NCBI GenBank assembly: GCA_003427395.1
Contig: BFEA01000246.1
Coordinates: 938,162 to 984,470 of the forward strand
Source of the DNA: Chara braunii
Lineage: Eukaryota; Streptophyta; Charophyceae; Charales; Characeae
DNA length: 46,309 bases
Reading direction: 5' to 3'
The position numbers and the translations under genes were made by a program. The notes below the pieces were generated by a model that saw nothing but the letters and a program-made list of their open reading frames with translations, searched no databases and had not been told where the DNA came from. Shown here in pieces: positions 10,344 to 20,980 of this stretch (position 1 is the stretch's first letter; every line of letters starts with the position of its first letter).

Positions 10344-11342
10344 AAGAAGGGGCCAGGCCAAATTAATAGTACGGCCTGGCCCTAATACGACCTAGGCTTG
10401 CCTACAGGTCTTGGGTCACCCGGACCAAACCTCTACCCAGCTGTAACCGGACCCGGGGTGAACCTTTACCCGGCCATAACCACCCAGGCACTGTTCCACC
10501 CACCCTACAGTTTCCTGCCCCGGCCATATCACCCCCTCAGATTTTCATACCCAGCCGCACAGGTGCATACTAGTATCTTGCCATACCCACACCCGTCCAA
10601 AACTGCCAGGTACGGCTCGGTGCAGTTGGGTTGGGTCATGGTCACCCAATGTCAACCCCAGAAAGGGGGTACCAGAAGAACGAAGCGTGCAATGCTGAAT
10701 ACAGGACTGTGAAAAGGAAACCTCACACCGGTTTTGGTGTCTGTTTATGAGCTGAATGGAATGCGAAATGCAGTGCAGGTGGAGAAACAAGGCGTGGGAA
10801 GTTAAGAACATTTTCGGTGCTGTTCATGCTCCCAATAGCCCAAAATGACTATGGTTGGTGCATTAGTGAAGTCAACCATGGCTGGTTGAAGTTTTTGTTT
10901 GGGCCTACTCCAGTGTCCTTGGGCCTGCTGGATGTTCATGGGAATGATGACAGCCTGAAAGACAACAGTGATGCTCTCGTGGCATCAGTAGGAAATGATA
11001 GCAGTTCGGTTCTGAAGTACAGAATCAGTTCGGTTCTGAAGTACCCGAGGTATGTGTCGTTTGTTCATAACTTACATATGTCTGAAAAATGCGATTGTGA
11101 GAAGAAGAAAAATGAAAAATGCAATTGTGGTATGTTTGTGAGCTTGTAGATTTAACAGTTAAACTGTAGCGAACTGCCTTGCAAGAGCTTATGGGACAAT
11201 GGAAAGGCTTGTGGATGGTTGTTGGACTCCACCAAAGATGATGGCATCTTCCTTGCAAATCTGACAATTTGCTCGTCTCTCCTCGTGGCGGATTTGCAGT
11301 GGCGGTGAAGCCGTTTGCCACGCAAAGGGGAAAAGTGGTACG
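10344..11342. other. Intergenic region upstream of phosphomannose isomerase
   Basis: C-rich sequence (10390-10620) with repeated acccgg/ccataacc words comes first, then sequence of gene-like composition. A possible untranslated first exon could end at a GTATGT at about 11050 and join a TTTGCAG acceptor at about 11299. This is inference from splice-site-like sequences only. The agttcggttctgaagtac duplication at about 11006-11045 is also seen. Confidence 0.3.
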
Positions 11343-13088
11343 ATGGGGGCAAGTCTTGTCAAGGACAGTCTAGTTGGTTGGTTGTACTCCAGACCAAAGC
11401 AACCTGCAACCATGATTCCCTTGAAGTGCGCTGTTAAGCACTACGGTTGGGGCAGGCTAGGGCTTGAGTCAGCTGTCGCTCGACTCCACGCCGCAGGGAC
11501 AGGTAAGGCAGTGACAGCGAATCGCCCTTACGCTGAGCTATGGTGTGGTACACACCCTAGTGGGCCTTCCATGATTTGTCTGGATGATGACAACCATAGA
11601 GGTGTGGAGTTTGGGTTGAAGGAGTGGCTGGAGGATCACCCCCATGCTCTGGGTGATAAAGTATTGGACAGGTGGAAGACTGTGGATCTGCCATTCCTTG
11701 TCAAAGTCCTATCTGTGTCGACGGCACTGTCGATTCAGGCTCACCCTGACAAGGCGCTTGCAGAGAAGTTGCATGCTCAATATCCGAAGATATACAAGGA
11801 CGACAATCACAAGCCCGAGATGGCAATTGCTGTGACGCCATTCGAAGCACTCTGTGGGTTTGTGACAATGTCTGAGCTTGCAAAGGCTTTAGAGACCGCA
11901 GCGGAGCTAACCGCTGTACTTGGGCAGGACGTGACCCGTGCTGTGCTGCAGATGGGTCGAGCTGAAACTGGGAATGGGCATGAGGTGCTCACGGAGAAGC
12001 ATGGGACTAGCAGCAAGCCAAAATCAGCGGACAATGGGGCTGAAAATGGGGTTGAGGACCATGCGTATGTTCCGTCTGGTGAAAACGGCCATGGGGAAGC
12101 CTGGCATGTTCAGACAGGTGGGAATTTGCCTGTTGAACAGGTGTACGGCATGACAAAAAACAGAGGATATGATGAAGAATTCACTGCCCATGGTGTTGGG
12201 AAGGATTACATGGCTCGCCAAGCCGAAAATGGGGGCGGTGACCACACATTATTGGGTGCTGATTCTGCTGAAGCAATTGAGAATAGGGGTGCAAATCCAC
12301 AGGGCGTGGAAGGCCCTGTTGGTAGCGATAAGACGTTCAGAGCTTCTCTTTTGTGCAAGGCGTTCAAGACGCTCATGACAAGTAGCGAAGAGGTAATCTC
12401 AGGTGCTGTTGCAAGGCATGTGTCTTCGCTAAATAAGAAGAAAATGGAGGGTATCATCCTCTCTCCAAAGGAGTTTCTGATTCTCCGCCTGAACCAGGAG
12501 TATCCGGGTGATGTTGGGGTTTTGGCTGCCTACTTCCTTAATTATGTAAGGCTCAAGCCTGGGGAAGGTGTTTACCTTGCGGCAAATGAGCCACATGCTT
12601 ATCTCTCAGGTGATTGTGTGGAGTGCATGGCCACATCAGATAATGTTGTCCGCGCTGGACTCACACCGAAGTTCCGAGATGTTGATACTCTGTGTTCCAT
12701 GTTGACATACAAACAGGGAATGCCATGTGTACTCCGTGGGACTCAGATTGATAAGAAGACACGAAGGTATTCTCCACCACTCGATGAATTTGAAGTCGAT
12801 CGGATCAGCATTGAACCAGGGACAGGGTACACAGTCCCTGCTTCCCCTGGGCCTTCCATCTGTCTGACATTCTCAGGTAGGGGTTCTTTGCTGTGTGTAA
12901 GTAGTCCGTGCGACACAGCGCAGCATGGTAGCAAGGGAGGAGCTTCTGTGATATCTGAGGGAAGTGTTTTCTTTATGCCGGCAAACACAGCATTTCACAT
13001 CACTGCTATGGCTTTGGCGATGGATGGTTCGGCTGCGGAACCTCTGCAATTGTTCAGAGCAGGTGTTAACAGTCGTGCTTTGTTTTGA
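11343..13088 (+). CDS. PMI: Mannose-6-phosphate isomerase, type I, single exon
   Basis: Zinc-dependent cytosolic enzyme that interconverts fructose-6-phosphate and mannose-6-phosphate, feeding GDP-mannose, glycan and ascorbate synthesis. The 581-residue ORF shows the family N-terminus (CAVKHYGWG at about 29-37), the metal-site motif QAHPDK (132-137), NHKPEMA (155-161), the cupin motif EPHAYLSGD (416-424), and VVRAGLTPKFRDV from 435, which carries the active-site Arg of the family. The start is ambiguous: ATG at 11343 gives 23 extra residues, while ATG at 11412 (MIPLKCAV) matches where family proteins usually begin. Residues about 205-327 are a Gly/Glu/Asn-rich insert absent from typical members of about 430-440 residues. 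The ORF has no stop or frameshift and no intron, although plant PMI genes usually have introns. It may be an intron-free gene or a retrocopy; the intact frame argues that it is functional. Confidence 0.93.
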   Translation: MGASLVKDSLVGWLYSRPKQPATMIPLKCAVKHYGWGRLGLESAVARLHAAGTGKAVTANRPYAELWCGTHPSGPSMICLDDDNHRGVEFGLKEWLEDHPHALGDKVLDRWKTVDLPFLVKVLSVSTALSIQAHPDKALAEKLHAQYPKIYKDDNHKPEMAIAVTPFEALCGFVTMSELAKALETAAELTAVLGQDVTRAVLQMGRAETGNGHEVLTEKHGTSSKPKSADNGAENGVEDHAYVPSGENGHGEAWHVQTGGNLPVEQVYGMTKNRGYDEEFTAHGVGKDYMARQAENGGGDHTLLGADSAEAIENRGANPQGVEGPVGSDKTFRASLLCKAFKTLMTSSEEVISGAVARHVSSLNKKKMEGIILSPKEFLILRLNQEYPGDVGVLAAYFLNYVRLKPGEGVYLAANEPHAYLSGDCVECMATSDNVVRAGLTPKFRDVDTLCSMLTYKQGMPCVLRGTQIDKKTRRYSPPLDEFEVDRISIEPGTGYTVPASPGPSICLTFSGRGSLLCVSSPCDTAQHGSKGGASVISEGSVFFMPANTAFHITAMALAMDGSAAEPLQLFRAGVNSRALF

Positions 13089-13480
13089 TATAGTGTTTAT
13101 ACATACCAGTGCATTTTTTGCTTTGCTGCTTCTTCCCATGCAGTTCCCCCTCCCTCCTGCCTGGCCCACGTTTGCTGGCAGGTCGGCCATGGTCTTGGGA
13201 GTGTATGCAGGACACAAGGATTTTTTGTTTTGAGTTTTTTTTTAAGTTTTGAGAGGAGACATATCTTCATCTCTGCCTGTGGCCGAGTGGTACTAGTGCA
13301 AGAAATGGTCCGAAAATGGTCCATTGGTTCGGAAAACGGTCCCAGGATCAATGCTACTGATCCAGATGAGCCTGTTTAGGGGTGTACAATTCTGTCCAGC
13401 GGGACCGGGTTACCTGTAGCTGCATGTGGACCCTCCCTTTTGGGCATGCAAACCGGGATATACGTAGAGGGTTCAGCCTC
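13089..13480. other. 3' flank of PMI and start of a repeat region
   Basis: No further gene was recognised. A segment at about 13317-13412 (ggtccattggttcggaaaac, ggatcaatg, taggggtgtacaat) recurs diverged at about 14047-14140, so it is a dispersed repeat pair. Confidence 0.45.
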
Positions 13481-13518
13481 CTAACGAGTCGCTGAAATTT
13501 CCGACGAAACAGTCTGTC
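13481..13518 (+). ncRNA. Mutated hammerhead-ribozyme-like core
   Basis: CTAACGA stands in place of the CTGATGA core box, followed by GTCGC-tgaaattt-CCGAC, GAAA and ACAG-TCTGTC. The core-box changes should abolish cleavage. The preceding gtagagggttcagcctc and the following body (ending about 13610) belong to the family. Confidence 0.5.
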
Positions 13519-13623
13519 ACATCCCCCAGTATCTCGTCCTTTTCTCCCTTTCTGCCCATGGTTCACCCTGGCAGTTCTCTGTGACTACGTAATATGTATG
13601 TCTACGCTGACATATATATGTAA

Positions 13624-13717
13624 ACTTCGACGAAACAGTTTGTCACAGCCCCTCGTTTGTTGTCCTCTTCTTCCTCTCTACCTACGGTTTACCGGGCAGC
13701 TCTGTTTGACTATATAT

Positions 13718-13760
<43 letters not shown>
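13624..13760 (+). repeat. Truncated ribozyme-associated repeat with (GATA)n tail
   Basis: It begins within stem II (ttcgacgaaacagtttgtca), continues through the standard body to gcagctctgtttgactatat, and ends in a pure GATA array (13719-13760). The 5' core box is missing. Confidence 0.65.
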
Positions 13761-14480
13761 TATGCTCTTGAGGATATATATCTATATATGCTCTTGCTTC
13801 TAGGGTTGCAGGGCCTCTGTATTGCTTACGGACGCAGCTTGCCTGCAGCATGCGCCTCCCTGACCAGGGTTGCTTGCAGCCCGCAATTCTCTTGGAATCT
13901 TATTCCGGACCAGTGCAGGGATTTTGTTGCATTCTTCCTTCGGAAGGAGAGGAATATGTTTGCACCTGTTGCTGGCAGAGGCATGTTTGAAGCATGAAAT
14001 AACCCAAAATGGAGGCATGTTTGAAGCATGAGCTACCCGAAAAAATGGTCCATTGATTTGGAAAACTGCCCAAGGATCAAGGGCACTGTTCTGAATGGCT
14101 GCCAGCCGTAGGGGTGTACAATCGTATCTGGCCAGACGAGTCATCCCTATCGGCATTTTGAACAAGATGTCTGGGCATGCGAATCAGTATATATATACAC
14201 GCTGTCTTAATTCATAGATATCTGACTATATGCTAGGACCTCAGGGCCCTTCATGGCCTACTGATGCGGATGCTGGCAACTGGACAGGTTGTCCGGACAC
14301 CATTCCTTAAATGTCTTTTATCGATAGCAGAAGGAGAAGACAAAAGGAAAAATGTCCCGGCTGCTTGATTTAAGCCCTGTCCTCCCTCTGCCCGCCTTGT
14401 GCCACTCCCTTCTTCCCCTCCTCCCCCTCCTCCCCCTCCTCCCCTCCGCCTGTCTCTCCCCCCTCCTCTGTGCGCTCACA
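13761..14480. repeat. Non-coding region with short duplications
   Basis: It contains a ~34-bp tandem duplication (gaggcatgtttgaagcatga at about 13978 and 14012), the second copy of the ggtccattg repeat (14047-14140), and a CCT-rich tract (about 14410-14450). No gene was recognised. Confidence 0.4.
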
Positions 14481-15940
14481 ACCTTAACATGACTGAGGGT
14501 AGGCCAAATGCTCAGTGTACAGATCCTGTGTAGTCATACCATGCCATTGTGGGTTGTGGGAAACCCATGATGTCAGAGATTTGGCTTGTCTTGCGGTCCA
14601 AGATAGGTCCAGACAGATTGGTCCCGCTGGATGATCAAATAGCCTGGCCAAGGTCTGGAAGTAGCAATTGGGAACCTGGGTTTGTGATTCTCGTGGTTCG
14701 GAAGCTGGGATCTGTGGACCTCCAAGCGGCAAATGGAGACTGGTAGCTGATGGTGCCTGTGATCGGCACATTCAAAGGGCTCGTTCGTCATGGAAGTAGA
14801 TCACCGCGGACCCTGTTCTGGGTTGAAGCGGAAAGTCTGGGCCTCTTTTCGGGACCTGGAATTGAAGATTGGGATGCCCAGGTTGTGGGACTCCTGCCAC
14901 GGTCTCCAGCGCTGAGAATGATAGAACGACCAGTCTGATGTTGGAGTTGATGTGGACCCGGAACTGAGCGGTGGAACTATATATTGGTGGGACGTTGAAC
15001 TGGCTTGCGGAAGTCATGCTGGACATCAAGCTGGCTTGCGAAACTCGTGGTACAACCTAGAATTGGGCTTTTTTAGGAAAATGTGGGTGGATCAGAAACT
15101 CGCAAAGTCACAGATGAACCTGGACTGAAGCCCACAGAACGGCTTTGACAGACGCAAAGCTGGAGTGGAGGGGAGTTGATGATTTAGGACACAGGTCTTT
15201 TGTGTCAGTGGAATAAAGATAATAAGCACCGACCTGCCAATATCCCCGTTAGCTTTTTCTTTTAATAATTGGGGGAGCACTCACTTGGCTCTGTATCTGT
15301 GCATCGTGCTATGCTTGAGATCATGTTCTGTAATGTACTAGAATTATGGACGTTGTTACGTCGTACCATGATTTTGGCTGGAAATGGTACACTGTTGAGA
15401 TGTGGTTAATAATTGCAGAGTTTGCCACTGCTTCACCACCCCTCTGAGGATCGTGCTGATCGGGGGGTTGGGGGCAGGGGGCAGTTTGGCATAGTGGCAT
15501 GCTGAATAAACTGGAGACCCTGGCTAGCACCGGCCCTTCAGACATCGAGGGCCTGGTGGACAATGAGCTCCAATAATTTTGCTTTCCGTGCAGTCGTGGT
15601 TGAAAGACTGAGGAATGCGATAATGTCAAGGGGTGCTTTCCCCTCCAGAAGAGAGGGAGAGGATATCTGAATGGCAGATGGGTGCATATAGCTTGGCTAT
15701 TTCCTGGACGAGCCAGCTTGTTTACCAGAATGGACGGCATTATTTCAATTTTAGAAAGGCATTTACTGCTTTCCTTCGTGTCTGTGATTGTCCCCATCTT
15801 TAACCTTATCCTTCTCCTCCTACCGTGCCTGCCTTTTGGCGTCTTGGTCTTTTTCTTCTTTTCTCAAGGAGGCTCATCTGGAAGTCCTCCCTTTCCTCTC
15901 TATTTCCTTGCCATTTCTCTCTCTGCCACACACACACACA
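14481..15940. other. Region without a recognised gene
   Basis: Unique-looking sequence of mixed composition. A short ctggcttgcg-a-gtc duplication occurs at about 15001-15045. The short ORFs show no family I can name. The long ORFs crossing 15.7-17.4 kb exist only because they read through the N gap. Confidence 0.4.
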
Positions 15941-15963
15941 CACAGCGGGGAGGGGGGGGAGGG

Positions 15964-16838
15964 GAGAGAGAGAGAGAGNNNNNNNNNNNNNNNNNNNNNN
16001 NNNNNNNNNNNNNNNNNNNNNNNNNNNNNNNNNNNNNNNNNNNNNNNNNNNNNNNNNNNNNNNNNNNNNNNNNNNNNNNNNNNNNNNNNNNNNNNNNNNN
16101 NNNNNNNNNNNNNNNNNNNNNNNNNNNNNNNNNNNNNNNNNNNNNNNNNNNNNNNNNNNNNNNNNNNNNNNNNNNNNNNNNNNNNNNNNNNNNNNNNNNN
16201 NNNNNNNNNNNNNNNNNNNNNNNNNNNNNNNNNNNNNNNNNNNNNNNNNNNNNNNNNNNNNNNNNNNNNNNNNNNNNNNNNNNNNNNNNNNNNNNNNNNN
16301 NNNNNNNNNNNNNNNNNNNNNNNNNNNNNNNNNNNNNNNNNNNNNNNNNNNNNNNNNNNNNNNNNNNNNNNNNNNNNNNNNNNNNNNNNNNNNNNNNNNN
16401 NNNNNNNNNNNNNNNNNNNNNNNNNNNNNNNNNNNNNNNNNNNNNNNNNNNNNNNNNNNNNNNNNNNNNNNNNNNNNNNNNNNNNNNNNNNNNNNNNNNN
16501 NNNNNNNNNNNNNNNNNNNNNNNNNNNNNNNNNNNNNNNNNNNNNNNNNNNNNNNNNNNNNNNNNNNNNNNNNNNNNNNNNNNNNNNNNNNNNNNNNNNN
16601 NNNNNNNNNNNNNNNNNNNNNNNNNNNNNNNNNNNNNNNNNNNNNNNNNNNNNNNNNNNNNNNNNNNNNNNNNNNNNNNNNNNNNNNNNNNNNNNNNNNN
16701 NNNNNNNNNNNNNNNNNNNNNNNNNNNNNNNNNNNNNNNNNNNNNNNNNNNNNNNNNNNNNNNNNNNNNNNNNNNNNNNNNNNNNNNNNNNNNNNNNNNN
16801 NNNNNNNNNNNNNNNNNNNNNNNNNNNNNNNNNNNNNN

Positions 16839-16892
<54 letters not shown>
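15964..16892. other. Assembly gap of 860 N inside a (GA)n tract
   Basis: GA repeats (from 15964) run into N at 15979-16838 and resume at 16839-16892. The gap therefore sits inside a long GA microsatellite. A GGCAGCAGC-rich stretch follows. Confidence 0.97.
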
Positions 16893-16893
<1 letters not shown>

Positions 16894-17001
16894 CAGCAGC
16901 GGCAGCAGCAGGCTTCTACTGGCACAACGAGGGCCGCAAGAAAATGGCTGCACAGATGAATGGGTAAGTTAGATGTACTTCTGGCCGTTTGAACGGCAGC
17001 T

Positions 17002-17110
17002 CTGGGACATTGAAACGGGGGTTCATGGGTTCGCTGGGAGGGGGTCCATCCCCAGACTCTGTATGAACCCCCTCCCAGCGAACCCATGAACCCCTGTTTC
17101 AATGGCCCAG
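17002..17110. repeat. 109-bp near-perfect inverted repeat
   Basis: Two 44-bp arms (17002-17045 and 17067-17110) are complementary at 42 positions around a 21-nt loop. The arms begin ctggg and contain ttcatgggttcgctgggagg. It could be a miniature fold-back element or a small-RNA hairpin precursor. No target duplication is evident. Confidence 0.85.
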
Positions 17111-18435
17111 GGTCCCCAGGCTCTGGTGTGAGGGTCGATAACCCCGGCAAAGTGTGTCCGTCCGTCTCTCCACCAACAATGGGAGCAAAGAGAGGACTAT
17201 GGAGAGCGTAGAGGAAGGTCAGGGGCATGGACAGGATACAGAAGGGGAGGCAAGTTCTCACAACAGATTGAGAGAGAGGTTGGAGGGGGTGTGGGGGATG
17301 CGGAAGCGGACAAGGTAATGCATCAGAGGAGGTTGGAAGTTTGATGTGGATGATCAGGAGAGTGCAGGTTGGGGAGACGGAGGGAGCACCGATGAAGGGG
17401 AGGGAGCACATTCAGGGGGAGGTTCTGGGCAACACATTAGGGGAGGTTGGTATGGGAGAGGAGGTTGCTGGGCTGGGAACAGAAGGAGATGGTGACAGAG
17501 AAGTCTTTGGGGGGGGTAGGTGGGGAGGGAATTTGTAGGGAGTGTTATGGGGTCAGGTGATGGGGTTGCCAGCCAGCAGGTCAGAGTATTGCAGGGAAAT
17601 GTTATTTGATGACATTGTGTTCTAGTGGGGCCGCAAAATGGAGGGAAGTGCAGAGCATAGGCGAAAGTTGGCGGGATAAGGGGGATGGACCATTCGTGTC
17701 AGGGGATCAGTTCAAGGGGGAGGTCCAATTGGAGTGGGCTCACCCACGCACGTCGCACACACATCATCCTTGTCCGGCGAACAACCGACACAGCAGCCTG
17801 AGGAGGAAAATAGACTTCTGTATGAGCCTCCTACAGAGCACTGTACTGATAGGTTATAACCACCAGGGCAAGGCTTTGTAGACCAAATACTGCAACAGCT
17901 AAACACTCTTGCTTTGGATCAGTCCCCATCGTTATCTGTCCATAGAGAGGAAATAACGACTGCAGAAACCCAAGAAACTTGCTCAATGCCGCTCTGTGAG
18001 GCCCACCTGAGATTCGGCTAGCATGTGATTCGCATGCCTTGTGTCGTGCGGATTATGAATGTATAGTCCATGCAAGTTTTTGTTTTCAAATATTTGATGA
18101 CAGTAGACATTGCACTAATGTACGGCACCCTGACATGCCATGTTGAATTTGTAGACACGGGCTGCAACGGCGATGCCTATACTATTCCGGTCGGCGTGCC
18201 TCTGTGTTCCTAGCATGCAGGAGACAGTTAGCCTGTGACATCTATCTATGCCATGCTATTCAGTGCAACTGCAAGAATTGGATGCAGTGCCTCTACGAGA
18301 GACTGTGGTCGCAAGTAAGGTTTTGAACAGTTTAAGTGGGGGAAAGGGGGGGGACGAGAGGGAGTTGCGCTCTGCCAGTCGGTGCCCGTGTGCACGTCTT
18401 CTGAAACTCATGAAAACAGAGACCAGCCGGCAATT
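17111..18435. other. Region without a recognised gene
   Basis: A purine-rich stretch (17200-17760, many agggg words) is followed by mixed sequence. No conserved protein or RNA was recognised. Confidence 0.4.
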
Positions 18436-18439
18436 CATC

Positions 18440-18603
18440 AGGGACGAGGTCCCGCTCGCAAAGAGGATTGGATTCAGCTCCTGAATCTGGATGTGACTTC
18501 AGCAGAGATGCAGAAAGAAGCTCAATTCCGATTTTCTGCAAACATGTCTAGATTCAGGCACTCAATCCAATCCTATTTGCTATTGCTAGTGGGACCTCGC
18601 CCC
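18440..18603. mobile_element. Fold-back (TIR) element, about 164 bp
   Basis: The left arm (gacgaggtcccgctcgcaaa, then aggattggattcagctcctg aatct) is matched by the right arm read in reverse (gcgaggtcccactagcaa, aggattggattgagtgcctg aatct). The arms are imperfect and about 50 bp, and the interior also pairs partly (gcagaaag/ttttctgc). No coding capacity. A target duplication could not be fixed. Confidence 0.7.
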
Positions 18604-18639
18604 AGGGGCTTATGGGGGCCGACAGCCATGAAATGACAG

Positions 18640-18930
18640 GGATGGTAAAATAATTTTTTTGTTGGAAAATCGTTGAAATGCCCCTGAATGCTGGGGCATG
18701 TCAACAAATACCCCTGACAGGCATGGGTATGGCGAAATACCGCTGTGACGGTTCTGAAACTTCGCGAAATACCCCACTGACTGATTGGACCTGCCATCTT
18801 GTGCATATACCCCTACAGGGCCCTACACAACTTGTCCATATGCCCCGGTACATCTGGCCGTTGGACCCTTGGCAAAAACTTGCAAATGCCCATACAGGTA
18901 GCTGCTAAGTTTTCAGCTTGCCCCTGTAAC
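18640..18930. other. Non-coding stretch with recurrent 'cccctg' words
   Basis: The sequence repeats short atacccc/gcccctg words every 30-40 nt. A similar texture occurs at 28110-28480. They may be copies of one old repeat, but I could not align them confidently. Confidence 0.3.
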
Positions 18931-19171
18931 CGTTAATAGCCTTACCAGCAGTGTTCCTGCACATGGCTCTGCGGGTGATGAAGATACAACTCAAAATGGA
19001 CGAGGGATGTGCAAAGATGGAGGTGGGAAGGTGGCAGTAAAGGAGGGTGGGGGAAGATGATGTAGATGGCCATGGGAAGACAGGGAAGTGCAGGAAGAGC
19101 GAAGGTGATGAGGATGATGATGATGGACATAGAAACGTAGGAGGGGGTGGAGGAAGAGGAACACGAGCAAG

Positions 19172-19174
<3 letters not shown>

Positions 19175-19255
<81 letters not shown>
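19175..19255. repeat. (GA)n microsatellite
   Basis: About 40 pure GA units that form the left border of the inverted-repeat element starting at about 19258. Confidence 0.97.
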
Positions 19256-19257
<2 letters not shown>

Positions 19258-19258
<1 letters not shown>

Positions 19259-19374
19259 GGTTTCCCCCAAAACATTTTATACTCTTGATAATGAACTATA
19301 CAAGCGATCTTTGCGGTCCGGTACAAGTTCTGTACATCCATAACGAGGATGCGTTTTGCTTGGGGGAAGACACC
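19258..19374. mobile_element. Miniature inverted-repeat element (family M), degenerate copy
   Basis: The left end tttcccccaaaacattttat and the right end gatgcgttttgcttggggga plus agac are inverted matches to the family ends seen at 33857 and 39995. The left end merges into the GA tract. Confidence 0.5.
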
Positions 19375-19420
19375 CATTCTCTCTTTCGTTCTCGCTCGCT
19401 CTCCCTCTGCCCGGTACCTT

Positions 19421-19525
19421 CTTCCCCCAAATACAATGCACCCTTGTTATTGTTGTACTAAACCCTACAGCTCGCACCGAAATATTATCTATTTGGGTGC
19501 ATTGTGTTCATGGGGGATACAGTTG
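19421..19525. mobile_element. Miniature inverted-repeat element (family M)
   Basis: Left CTTCTTCCCCCAAATACAAT GCACCC and right GGGTGCATTGTGTTCATGGG GG form the terminal inverted repeats. TA dinucleotides lie next to both ends. The spacing (about 105 bp) matches the other family members. A further inverted pair (about 19502-19522 against 19543-19563) is nested against its right side. Confidence 0.6.
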
Positions 19526-19999
19526 CGGTGTGCTACTGTTTTCCCCGTGAACACAACACAGCTTGATGATGGATGTATACAAGCAATCTTTCCAGCGGGG
19601 AGGGCAATACACGGGCAATAAATGACGAGCAAAGTGTCGAGGTTTCCAACCCCCCAGCAGGAGATTGAGAGGTCAACACAACACTTTTAAGATTCAAATT
19701 GGTGGCGCCAAGTTGGATGTGGGGCAGGCAGAAAAGATGTCTGCCTGGTGGAGGGGCAAATGGCGAAAAATAGTGCAATGCTCTTTGCGGTCCATGGTCA
19801 AGGGTATATGACAAAGTGGCCTTCGCAGTCGACAGCCAAGGGCATATAGCAAGGTTGCCCATCGTCGGGACGGACTAAAACAGAAGTTCGGTGCATTTCA
19901 TCCTACCCATGTGTTTTAGGGATATCTGATGACATATCCCAACTTTCACGGGTATTTCAATAATTTGCCCAAAAGACAAAAAAAAAAAACTTTTCAAGT

Positions 20000-20215
20000 C
20001 CCTTACCCGGGTCATTGTGAGTGTTTTTTTTTTTTTTTTCCCATTGTGAGTCTAGAGGCCTTGCTCCAACACCCTTGAAATGCAAAAAAAAACAACCGCA
20101 TGGCGGTATATCTCTCAATGTTCCAGCGGAAGATTGTTTTGCACATTTTGTGCGCAGTGAAGCGAGGTTCAACCAGGGACAGACGAATAGTTTGGGCAAG
20201 TGAGCACCGGTCAAG
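20000..20215 (+). repeat. Dispersed repeat related to the interior of the hAT element at 42.7 kb
   Basis: Blocks aggccttgctcca, acaaccgcatggcggtatat, atgttccagcggaagatt and ttttgcacattttgt match, in order, the duplicated unit at 43367-43640. A polyT run precedes it. Confidence 0.55.
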
Positions 20216-20234
20216 TAGGTATAGAGGTTATAAG

Positions 20235-20980
20235 ATGCAAATGTGACTAAGCATTTCAAGCAAATCCCAAAGTGTGTTTCGCTAACGAAACACCGAATAT
20301 ACAAAAGTATATAACTCCAAAAAAAAACTAAGTAAAACCCAAAGTGTATTCTCACTAAATGAATGTAATTACCTTTGGTATACCACGTATAAGACTTCTT
20401 CCATTGTAGATTCGGTGAAAATTTAACCATCTTTCCATTTCAGGAGATGGCCAAAGCTATCGACTCTTTAGTAATCTTGTACACCGGTCTTGAGCAAATC
20501 ATGCTTTGTTCGTTGTACATGTCGGAAGCTACAATCTTATATCCCCTATAGATTTTGTGTGTCATTGCCGAAACACACTTCGGAACTTTTATGAAATACT
20601 TAATAATTACCATCTCATATCCCTAATAGATTCGGTGTTCTGTTATTGAAATATTTTTTATTATTTTCATCAAATACTTGATCATATTATGATCTTATGT
20701 CCGCCTAGATTTGATGTTTTATTATCGAAACACACTTTGGGATTTTCGTGATTTATATAGTTACATTACCGTCTTATATCCCTTATAGATTTTGTGTTTC
20801 ATTACCCAAACGTGCTTCGGAATTTTTATGAAATACTTAGTTATGTTTCAATGTTATATCCCCTATAAATTCGATGTTTTTCTAGCGGAACACGCTTTGA
20901 GATATTCGTGAATCACTTAATTTTATTACCACCTAATATCCCTTATATACACACTTCGGCATTTTCATGAATTACTTGAA
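20235..20980. repeat. Degenerate ~80-bp tandem repeat array (left block)
   Basis: The atatccc-tatagatt landmark recurs at about 20540, 20619, 20698, 20778, 20858 and 20938, a period of about 80 bp. Each unit also has cgaaacacacttcgg and atgaaatactta. One unit at about 20240-20345 is in the opposite orientation. Minus-strand reading matches the array at 25.3-26.9 kb. The array is AT-rich and lacks ORFs. Confidence 0.85.

Noticed and set aside
15682-17411. Long ORFs of 359-503 codons on both strands
   Set aside because: They are open only because they cross 860 N and GA repeats; the flanking residues show no recognised domain.
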